NCBI GenBank assembly: GCA_039817245.1
Contig: JBCBWF010000127.1
Location: 1-12,073 of the forward strand
Source of the DNA: Thermohalobaculum sp039817245
GTDB lineage: Bacteria; Pseudomonadota; Alphaproteobacteria; Rhodobacterales; Rhodobacteraceae
Direction: 5' to 3'
Length of the DNA: 12,073 nucleotides
Part shown: piece after piece, positions 6,916-12,073 of the stretch
Position numbering within the stretch: the stretch's first letter is position 1
Layout of the letters: each line of letters begins with the position of its first letter
Program-made: the position numbers and the translations under genes
Notes under the pieces: model-generated
Seen by the model: the letters and a program-made list of their open reading frames with translations, nothing else
Databases searched by the model: none
What the model was told of the DNA's origin: nothing

Positions 6916-8522
6916 AGCGCGAGCCCCGGGGCGGAGAAGAAGAGATCGTCGGTGAGCGCATGGGGGCCGGCAGGAAGGCTCCAGCCGGGCTGCTCGTCGA
7001 GGAGGCTGCGGAGCGAGCCGCCGTCGTCGCCGCCCGTGATGATGTCGGCAGCGTAGATCAGGTGCTCGGAGAAGCGCTCGCCGGCGACATGGTTCGCCCG
7101 CGCGCCGGTGCCCGCATCGATGATGGCGGCCTCGTTGCGCAACGTGTTCGCGCCGAGTTCCGCCAGTGCCATCTCGGGTTCCGGCGCGCCGCTGACCGTG
7201 GCGATATCGGCGTCGATCAGGGCGTTGACCTGCAGGACCGAGCGGATGTTCCAGTAGTCCCCGGTGACGTGGAGGACCTTCAGCCGGCCATCGCCGTCGA
7301 GGTCGAGTGCGGCCAGATCGGGGGCGTCGAGCGCGCCTGCGAGGGCGTTGTCGGCAGCCGCGGCGAGCGCGTCGTCGAGGGGGGCGAACGCGCCGCTTCC
7401 CGCGATCTGGCGGATTGCGGCATCGTTGGCGAGGCTGTTGGAGCCGCCCGGCGCATCGGCGGCACCTTCGAGCCTGTCCTCGTCGTCCAGCATGTTGAGC
7501 TGATGGATCGTCAGCTGGCTGTGATAGTCGCCGTCGACGATCGCAAGCTCGACGCCGGATTGCTGGGTGACGACCCGGGCAGTGTTCGCCGCCTCGTTGC
7601 CGCCGAGCCCGATGGCGCGGATATGGTCGTGGCCCGTGAGCTCCATCCGGGCGATGTCCCGGTCGTCGAGCCATTGAAGCTGTGCGACGGAGTGGATGTC
7701 GAAGAAGTCGCCGTCGACGCGGTTGAGCTCGATCACGATATCCGTGGCGGAACCGCCGCGATCCTCGGCGGCGAAGGTTTGCGAGCGCTGGTCGAGCTGG
7801 TTGGTGAGGTTGGGAGCCGCCGGCGCGCTTTCTGCCGATTGGCCGTCCTGCAGGATGTTCATCTGGACGATTGCCTGCAGCTCGTGGACATCGCCGCGCA
7901 CAAGAAGCGTGCCGATGACGCCGCCCTGATGGGTGAGGCTCGCGGTGTTTGCGAGCATGTTCTGCCCGGTCGCGAGGATCGGTGTGGCCGGCGCATCGAG
8001 GGCGTCCGGTAGGGGATCGGACGAGACGGCAGCGGCGAGGGCGCCGAGCGCGACCGGGTCTGCACCATCCGCGTAGATATCGCGGTCGCTGAGCGCGTTC
8101 TGCTGGCGGATGACAATGGCGAGGCTGTTCGCACCCTCGTATGGGATCGGTTGCGCGGTTTCAGAGACAGGCGATGCGCCTGGCGCAGCGATGGCGCGTG
8201 CGGCCGGCGGCGGGGCGGTTTCCATGGCGTTCTGCAGCGGCGTGCGCGCCTCGACAGGGGCGGGGCCGGTCGCTTTCCGGGGCTCGGCCAGCGGGGCCTC
8301 GGTGCTCGACCAGGCGGGATCGCCGATGTGCGGGGCGGCGCCCGGCAGCGTGTCGAGTGCTGCGGCTCGCGCGACACTCGGCGGCAGCGGGGCGATCCCG
8401 TCCGGGCCTTCCGCGCCTTCGGACTCCACCCGATGCTGGCGCAAGCGGTCTGCGAAGGAGCCGAGGACCAGGTCACCTATGAAGCGCCAGGTCTTGTCCG
8501 CGACGGGATCACCGAAAAGCAT
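6912..8522 (-). CDS. Repeat protein of a type I secretion locus (GxNxxxN / GD / QxNxLxDxD units)
   Basis: This 536-residue protein has no signal peptide. Residues 1-35 form a likely amphipathic segment (WRFIGDLVLGSF), 40-127 an Ala/Pro-rich linker, and 128-500 a degenerate repeat. A full unit reads G-x-N-x-x-x-N, then about 24 residues later V-x-G-D, then Q-x-N-x-L-x-D-x-D. G-x-N words lie at 186, 307, 360 and 457 (partial at 130), GD words at 210, 271, 331, 421 and 481 (GE), and QxN-type words at 141, 221, 282, 342 and 432. Between 370 and 418 an insertion carries DLDGDGRL (407-414), a calcium-loop-like DxDxDG. The protein ends in hydrophobic residues (FFSAPGLAL). I recall similar proteins annotated only as 'type I secretion protein' in alphaproteobacteria; their function is not known to me. 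Its stop overlaps the start of the ABC gene, so it belongs to the export machinery or is a substrate. Upstream AAGGG supports the start. Confidence 0.85.
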   Translation of the reverse strand: MLFGDPVADKTWRFIGDLVLGSFADRLRQHRVESEGAEGPDGIAPLPPSVARAAALDTLPGAAPHIGDPAWSSTEAPLAEPRKATGPAPVEARTPLQNAMETAPPPAARAIAAPGASPVSETAQPIPYEGANSLAIVIRQQNALSDRDIYADGADPVALGALAAAVSSDPLPDALDAPATPILATGQNMLANTASLTHQGGVIGTLLVRGDVHELQAIVQMNILQDGQSAESAPAAPNLTNQLDQRSQTFAAEDRGGSATDIVIELNRVDGDFFDIHSVAQLQWLDDRDIARMELTGHDHIRAIGLGGNEAANTARVVTQQSGVELAIVDGDYHSQLTIHQLNMLDDEDRLEGAADAPGGSNSLANDAAIRQIAGSGAFAPLDDALAAAADNALAGALDAPDLAALDLDGDGRLKVLHVTGDYWNIRSVLQVNALIDADIATVSGAPEPEMALAELGANTLRNEAAIIDAGTGARANHVAGERFSEHLIYAADIITGGDDGGSLRSLLDEQPGWSLPAGPHALTDDLFFSAPGLAL

Positions 8523-8553
8523 TGCAGACCCTTGGGTTGACCGATGGAGAGAG

Positions 8554-8578
8554 GGAGAGCGCCTTTGCCGCGCTCTCC
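8554..8578 (-). terminator. Intercistronic hairpin after the first secretion-locus gene
   Basis: GGAGAGCGC (8554-8562) and GCGCTCTCC (8570-8578) form a perfect 9-bp stem with a 7-base loop, in the 125-base spacer between the 528-residue repeat protein and the next gene. Downstream on the minus strand comes CTCTCTCC rather than a T-run. It probably acts as a partial terminator or 3'-end block, making the first gene more abundant than the export genes, as expected for a secreted substrate. Confidence 0.5.
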
Positions 8579-8647
8579 GGGCCGGGTGGCGGCAGGTGCG
8601 AACCGGAGCGAGCCCAGGGAGGCCGCTGCGGCGTGCATCCGCACCGA

Positions 8648-10234
8648 TCAGGCCGCGATGTCGTCGCCGGACTGCATGGCGGTGCTGTTGCCGCCCACCG
8701 TAGACTGGTCGATGCTGTTCAGCAGCGTGTTCCCGCCGGTCGCGATGGACTGGCTGACGCCCTCGCCGATCGCGGTGGCGTCGAGCTCGGCGGTGTTCGC
8801 GCCGCTGATCGAGACGTCGCCGAGCACGTCGCTGAAGAGCGAGCCCTGACCCTCGCCGCTCTCCATCACTTCGTCGATGAAGCTCTCGCCGAAGGCGTCG
8901 CCGGTCGAGGCCCCTCGGGCCGTGGCGGTGACCGTCTGGTCGATATCGCCGTCCATGGAGAGCGACACGTCGCGGACGGTGTCGTTGTCCACCAGCTCGT
9001 TCACCTGGTCGACGGCGAAGGACATGTCGTTGCCCGCACCGTTGAACGAGCCGTAATCGGCGATGATGTCGTCGACCAGGATCTCGGCTCTGCCATTGGC
9101 CGACAGGAAGTCGTTGGCGGTGTCCGTGTCGAAGATGTTCTCGTCGAGATCCTCGGACGCGGTCGAGGACGCGGCGATGCCGGTCTCGTTGTTCGAGGCG
9201 ATCGCGTTGTCGGAGAAGGCATCGTTCTCGGAGAAGAGGCTGTTGTCCGAGGCGATGTCGTCGACGCGCTCGCCGTTGCCGCTGCCGGTGCGATTGCCGG
9301 AGGCAACGGTGTTGTCGGACGCGACGGTGTTGTCCGAACCTTCGGTGTTGCGGCTGGCAATCTCGTTGCCGACGCCGGTGACATTGCCGGAGGCGAAGGC
9401 GTTGCCGCTGTCGGAGACTTCTTCGGCCGACCGGCCGTCCTCGGCACGGTTGCGGATGGTGTCGCCGGAGATCGTGACCGTCTCATCGGCGCCGACGGTG
9501 GTGACGCCGGTCTGGTTGAGGGCCGTGTTCGCGCCGGTGTCGACGACCTGAGCGACGCCTTCGCCTGCGGCGGTCGCGGCGGCGCTTGCCAGGTTGCGCG
9601 CCTCGACGCCGACATCGCCGGTGACCGCGCTCGCGATCTCGAAGGTGCCCTCGCCGGACTCGTTGTCCATCACGTCGTCGATGAAGTCCTCGCCGAAGGC
9701 GTCGCGGGTCTTCGCGCCGGTGGCCGTGGCCGAGACCTCTGCGCTGAAGTCGCCCTCGATGGAGAGATCGACGTCGCGAACGGCGTCCTCGTCCCCGGCC
9801 GCGTTGGCGTTGTCCGCCGTGCTGGCCTGATCGTTGCCCGCGCCGCCGAAGGCATTGGTGCGCGCGACGATGTCATCGGCGTCGACGTTGGCATTGCCGC
9901 TGGCATCGACCAGCGTGTCCGCGCTGTCGGTCTCGCGCAGGGTGATGTCCTCGACCAGCGTCTCGCGCTCTTCGAGGTCGATCTCGACCGTGTTGCCGGA
10001 GAACAGGTCGTTGTCGCTGGCGAGATCGTTCCCGGAGGCGATCTCGTTGCCGGACAGCACGTCGCTTATCTCGACGTTGTTGTCCGACCAGAGCGTATTT
10101 TCCGACCCGACCGTGTTGCCGGATCGCGCTTCATTGCCACTCTCGGACCGGTTTCTGGACGCGATCTCGTTAAGATTGAGGGTTTCATTGTTGCTGAGAA
10201 CGTCGTTTTCAGCACGTTCGATATCTGTCGACAT
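8648..10234 (-). CDS. Duplicated Asn-hexad repeat protein, likely type I secretion substrate
   Basis: I do not recognise this 528-residue family. There is no signal peptide or membrane segment. It is strongly acidic and rich in Asn, Ser, Asp, Ala and Gly. I see no Pro, Cys or His, and only one Lys (175), one Trp (49) and one Tyr (394). It consists of two halves offset by 268 residues. Each half begins with a hexad array, roughly [AG]-S-[GDRE]-N-x-[aliphatic], followed by an acidic linker and a folded-looking module (about 120-255 and 388-525). The modules share FxGAGND, VRDVxLSxxGD, DAFGExFIDxVM and GEGVxQ words. The start ATG 10234 has a GGAGA ribosome-binding site at good spacing. Being first in the operon, ahead of an ABC/adaptor pair and followed by a hairpin, it is most simply the secreted cargo. 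A surface or matrix beta-solenoid protein is my inference; no enzyme motif is visible. Confidence 0.85.
   Translation of the reverse strand: MSTDIERAENDVLSNNETLNLNEIASRNRSESGNEARSGNTVGSENTLWSDNNVEISDVLSGNEIASGNDLASDNDLFSGNTVEIDLEERETLVEDITLRETDSADTLVDASGNANVDADDIVARTNAFGGAGNDQASTADNANAAGDEDAVRDVDLSIEGDFSAEVSATATGAKTRDAFGEDFIDDVMDNESGEGTFEIASAVTGDVGVEARNLASAAATAAGEGVAQVVDTGANTALNQTGVTTVGADETVTISGDTIRNRAEDGRSAEEVSDSGNAFASGNVTGVGNEIASRNTEGSDNTVASDNTVASGNRTGSGNGERVDDIASDNSLFSENDAFSDNAIASNNETGIAASSTASEDLDENIFDTDTANDFLSANGRAEILVDDIIADYGSFNGAGNDMSFAVDQVNELVDNDTVRDVSLSMDGDIDQTVTATARGASTGDAFGESFIDEVMESGEGQGSLFSDVLGDVSISGANTAELDATAIGEGVSQSIATGGNTLLNSIDQSTVGGNSTAMQSGDDIAA
8675..9073 (-). repeat. Module copy 2 of the internal duplication
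   Basis: This encodes residues 388-520. It matches residues 120-252 at a constant offset of 268, falling to 266 after a two-residue deletion near residue 457. Shared words include GAGND, VRDV, DAFGE, FID-VM, ESGEG and GEGV. Confidence 0.9.
9188..9403 (-). repeat. Asn-hexad array 2 (18-bp coding repeat)
   Basis: Asn codons occur exactly every 18 bases at residues 278, 284, 290, 296, 302, 308, 314 and 320. After an 11-residue step they resume at 331, 337, 343 and 349. The DNA shows a matching degenerate 18-bp period, with TCCGACAACACCGT-like cores on the minus strand. Confidence 0.93.
9485..9877 (-). repeat. Module copy 1 of the internal duplication
   Basis: This encodes residues 120-250, the counterpart of the C-terminal module. 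The nucleotide sequences have diverged much more than the protein pattern, so the duplication is old or under selection at the protein level. Confidence 0.88.
9992..10207 (-). repeat. Asn-hexad array 1 (18-bp coding repeat)
   Basis: Asn occurs at residues 10, 16, 22, 28, 34, 40, 46 and 52, then after an 11-residue step at 63, 69, 75 and 81. This is the same 8 + 11 + 4 plan as the second array, shifted by exactly 268 residues. Ser usually stands two residues before the Asn, and an aliphatic or small residue two after it. Confidence 0.93.
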
Positions 10235-10340
10235 CTGTGTTTCTCCACACTTCGCTCATTCGATGCCTTTCTGAACCGTTAAGGCGGCCCAGGGCGCCCG
10301 TTTCTTCGCACACCGAATTCGTGGAGCGAGGCCGGCAGCA

Positions 10341-10387
10341 GGATAGGCGCTTTAGCCCGATGGAGCACGCCCTATCCTGACGGATAG
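10341..10387. repeat. Three-arm GGATAG / CTATCC / GGATAG element
   Basis: GGATAGG (10341-10347), its complement CCTATCC (10371-10377) and GGATAG again (10382-10387) alternate. The middle arm can pair with either flank: a 6-bp stem with a 4-base loop (10372-10387), or a 7-bp stem with a 23-base loop (10341-10377). The outer arms continue as GGCGC in both copies. It lies 107-153 bases upstream of the 528-residue protein's start. Confidence 0.5.
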
Positions 10388-10473
10388 AGGCGCGGTTCGT
10401 GGGGACATTGTGCATGCTATCTGGAGCTGCAGCGGCAGGCAGGGTTCTGCTTCAAGAGCCATGAGCCTGAACA

Positions 10474-10490
10474 TTAAATTACATGGTTAA
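10474..10490 (-). promoter_or_regulatory. Possible CtrA-type site in an AT-rich patch
   Basis: On the minus strand TTAACCAT (10490-10483) matches the CtrA half-site 8-mer known from Caulobacter, followed by a second TTAA. The spacing between the TTAA halves is 9, not the canonical 7. The patch is the most AT-rich stretch in the window and lies between two divergent genes. It could also simply be a promoter -10 region. Confidence 0.3.
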
Positions 10491-10648
10491 TAAGAGGGCC
10501 GGGCAGATCCGCCCCGGTGCTTGCGGCCGGGCAGGCGCCGATGATCGCGGTCGACCCGATGTCGATCATGCAGTAACTGGACGCCCGGGCCGCCGCACGG
10601 GTTCTGCATGGCGCGTCCAGACGAAGCCGAAGCGAGAGGGACCGCTGC

Positions 10649-11122
10649 ATGCCGATCACCGAGACCGAACTGGCTCAGGCCCGCACCAATTGGGGAGACG
10701 CGCTCGTCGCGATCTCCAAAGCCTATGAGGCGGATGGGATCGACGGCGCCCGACCGCTCGCCGAGAGCGTGCTGGACGCGGCCTATGGGTATTCGCTCGG
10801 CCCGGTCCTCTTCAAACCGACGCTGGCGAGCGGCGCGCAGACCTTCCGGCCGACCCGGAAGGGCGCCTTGTCGTATTTCGTGGCGCATGACGCGGACTAT
10901 CCGCTCGACACCGGTTTCGGGATCAGGGGATGGCGCACGGTGGTATCCGAGACCTCGGCGCATTTCGTCGAGGGGGATGTCGCTATGTGGATGGGCTGGG
11001 TGACGATGACCGACAGGGACGGTCAGATCACGAAGGTCGACAAGAGCTGGGGCTACAAGAAGGATGCGGATGGCACGCTGCGGATCGTGCTGCATCATTC
11101 GTCGCTGCCCTACCAGCCGTAG
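10649..11122 (+). CDS. NTF2-like (SnoaL/DUF4440-type) small protein
   Basis: This 157-residue protein has the length and pattern of an NTF2-like cone fold: an N-terminal helix with WGDALVAIS (15-23), a second helix with AESVLDAAYGY, and a C-terminal sheet (about 92-152) including EGDVAMWMGWVTMTD and LRIVLHHSSLPY. I recall close relatives of this type being labelled 'phosphoribosyl-AMP cyclohydrolase' in databases. None of the HisI metal-binding Cys residues are present (the protein contains no Cys), so that name should not be used. Function is unknown; such folds bind small ligands or act as weak enzymes. No signal peptide is visible from this start. ATG 10649 is preceded by GAGAGGGAC at usable spacing. 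It is transcribed divergently from the secretion operon and convergently with the dehydrogenase, so it is probably a single-gene unit. Confidence 0.85.
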   Translation: MPITETELAQARTNWGDALVAISKAYEADGIDGARPLAESVLDAAYGYSLGPVLFKPTLASGAQTFRPTRKGALSYFVAHDADYPLDTGFGIRGWRTVVSETSAHFVEGDVAMWMGWVTMTDRDGQITKVDKSWGYKKDADGTLRIVLHHSSLPYQP

Positions 11123-11127
11123 CCGGG

Positions 11128-11156
11128 CGCGCGCGGGCGCCGGCGTCTCGCGCGCG
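11128..11156. terminator. GC-only hairpin between convergent genes
   Basis: CGCGCGCG (11128-11135) can pair with CGCGCGCG (11149-11156) across a 13-base loop. It fills most of the 36-base spacer between the convergent stops at 11122 and 11159 and could serve both genes. There is no T-run, and alternating CG is self-complementary anyway, so this is tentative. Confidence 0.35.
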
Positions 11157-11158
11157 GC

Positions 11159-12073
11159 TCAGGGCTTCGGCGTGCGCTCGGCCATGGCAGCGAGGAGCAT
11201 GGCGGTGAGGAGGGCGTCGCGCTTGGCCGAAAGCGCGGCCGGCGCCTCGCCGGCGGTGGCCTCCGCGATGCCGGTTGCGAGCGTCTCGGCGATTTCCGCG
11301 TCGAGCCGGGGGCTGCCGAGATCGTCCCACCAGCGGTGAAAGCTGGGGCCGTAGCGCTCGCAGAAGGCGGGCAGGCCGCCGGGTCCTGCGCCGAGATGGA
11401 AGAGCATGGTGGGACCCATGGCCGCCCAGCGCAGGCCCGGCCCGGCCCAGACCGCCTTGTCCACGTCCTCGACGCTGGCCACGCCGGAGGTCACGAGATG
11501 GATCGCCTCGCGCCAGAGGGCGGCCTGCAGGCGGTTGGCCACGTGACCCGGCACTTCGCGCTGCACACGGATCGTGACTTTGCCGGCGGCGGCATAGATG
11601 GCCTCGGCGCGCTCGAGAGCGCCGGGCGCGGTGCGCGCATTGCCCATCACCTCCACCAGCGGGATGAGATGCGGCGGGTTGAAGGGGTGGCCGAGGACGA
11701 GGGGGCCGGGATCCTGCCAGCCCGCCTGCATCTCGGAGAGCATGAGCCCGGAGGCGGAGGAGGCGACCACAGCGCCGGGCGCGAGCGCGGGTTCGATCCG
11801 GGCATAGAGCGCGTGCTTGATCTCGATGCGCTCGGGCACGCTTTCCTGCACGAAACCGGCACCCTCCACTGCCACTGCGGGATCGGCGTGGAAGCTGACC
11901 GCCTCCGGATCGGCGCCCGCGGCGAGGCCGAGGCGTTCGAGCACCGGCCAGGCGCCGGCGATATAGGCGCGCACGGAGGCTTCGGCGTCGGGCATGGGGT
12001 CGTGGACGGCGAGCTTGTGGCCCGCGGCGAGGAACAGGGCGGTCCAGCTCGCGCCGATCACGCCGGCCCCGAG
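11159..12073 (-). CDS. 3-hydroxyacyl-CoA dehydrogenase family, L-carnitine dehydrogenase-like (truncated by window edge)
   Basis: 304 residues are visible; only a few N-terminal residues are missing because the frame enters the window as LGAGVIGASW, the Rossmann GxGxxG NAD-binding motif. An internal GTG at 12061 is not the start. Family catalytic residues appear in order (numbering from the window edge): Ser in VASSASGL (105-106), His129 in GHPFNPP, Glu141 in PLVEV and Asn180 in VANRLQ. The C-terminal helical domain carries GLRWAAMGPTMLFHLGAGPGG (213-233), typical of the carnitine dehydrogenase / lambda-crystallin branch rather than of fatty-acid oxidation enzymes. It likely oxidises a 3-hydroxy acid such as L-carnitine with NAD+ in the cytoplasm. 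The exact substrate is uncertain, and whether other carnitine genes lie beyond the edge cannot be seen. Confidence 0.88.
   Translation of the reverse strand, partial: LGAGVIGASWTALFLAAGHKLAVHDPMPDAEASVRAYIAGAWPVLERLGLAAGADPEAVSFHADPAVAVEGAGFVQESVPERIEIKHALYARIEPALAPGAVVASSASGLMLSEMQAGWQDPGPLVLGHPFNPPHLIPLVEVMGNARTAPGALERAEAIYAAAGKVTIRVQREVPGHVANRLQAALWREAIHLVTSGVASVEDVDKAVWAGPGLRWAAMGPTMLFHLGAGPGGLPAFCERYGPSFHRWWDDLGSPRLDAEIAETLATGIAEATAGEAPAALSAKRDALLTAMLLAAMAERTPKP

Larger units (their letters stand above)
10235..10648. other. 414-bp divergent intergenic region
   Basis: This lies between the start of the secretion operon (minus) and the NTF2-like gene (plus), so it should contain promoters in both directions. 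I see no gene in it. It holds a three-arm GGATAG element (10341-10387), an AT-rich patch with TTAACCAT (10472-10493), and a direct repeat of GGCCGGGCAG (10497-10506 and 10525-10534). No clear sigma-70 -35/-10 pair stands out. Confidence 0.5.

Noticed and set aside
4681..7056. 791-codon plus-strand open frame opposite the secretion ABC and adaptor genes
   Set aside because: It is the antisense of two well-supported genes and consists of Arg/Ala/Glu/His-rich sequence without domains.
9188..10207. Regular 18-bp DNA repeats that could suggest a CRISPR or tandem-repeat locus
   Set aside because: The repeats are in frame, contiguous without unique spacers of constant length, and explained by the six-residue protein period.
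8648..10234. RTX-like GGAGND words in the Asn-repeat protein (residues 130-135; NGAGND at 398-403)
   Set aside because: There is one word per half, not a tandem array of GGxGxDxUx nonapeptides, so this is not an RTX protein on this evidence.
8522..10282. 586-codon plus-strand frame opposite the Asn-repeat protein
   Set aside because: Its Val/Gly/Ala-rich periodic sequence is the complement of the hexad repeats. The minus frame has the ribosome-binding site, correct operon direction and a duplicated domain pattern at the protein level.

Overview
The window is GC-rich with strong GC bias at third codon positions. Gene order and protein types suggest an alphaproteobacterium, plausibly Rhodobacterales or Rhizobiales. 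The pointers are a PrtD/PrtE-type type I secretion pair, an exporter beginning with the 'IDPFPP' N-terminus I associate with those groups, a carnitine-dehydrogenase-like enzyme, and a TTAACCAT word matching the CtrA half-site. The taxonomic call is inference from recall, not from a search.

Layout, left to right: (1) 1-847, minus, left-truncated: membrane sensor with a CHASE4-like periplasmic domain between two membrane segments, probably the front of a c-di-GMP enzyme. (2) 1315-3177, minus: complete ABC exporter half-transporter (permease fused to ATPase). (3) 3178-3782: about 600 bases without a convincing gene, holding a 17-bp inverted repeat, a bulged 11-bp hairpin and a tiny ORF with a good ribosome-binding site. 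(4) 3783-10234, minus: a four-gene type I secretion locus, in transcription order a 528-residue duplicated Asn-ladder repeat protein, a 536-residue protein with a different repeat, the PrtD-like ABC permease/ATPase, and the HlyD/PrtE-like membrane fusion protein. The last three are tightly packed, with ATGA and 14-bp overlaps. A 9-bp hairpin separates the first gene from the rest. (5) 10235-10648: divergent promoter region with a three-arm GGATAG element and the TTAACCAT word. (6) 10649-11122, plus: small NTF2-like protein. (7) 11159-12073, minus, right-truncated: 3-hydroxyacyl-CoA/L-carnitine dehydrogenase-family enzyme, convergent with (6).

The centre of interest is the secretion locus. Its first gene encodes an acidic protein with no Pro, Cys or His, built from two near-identical halves offset by 268 residues. 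Each half opens with Asn at exact 6-residue spacing, eight times, then an 11-residue step, then four more. It has no RTX nonapeptide array. I infer that it is the secreted substrate, perhaps a beta-solenoid surface or matrix protein. The second protein has a different repeat but shares short words with the first, so the two may share a fold or work together. No TolC-like outer-membrane channel gene is in the window.
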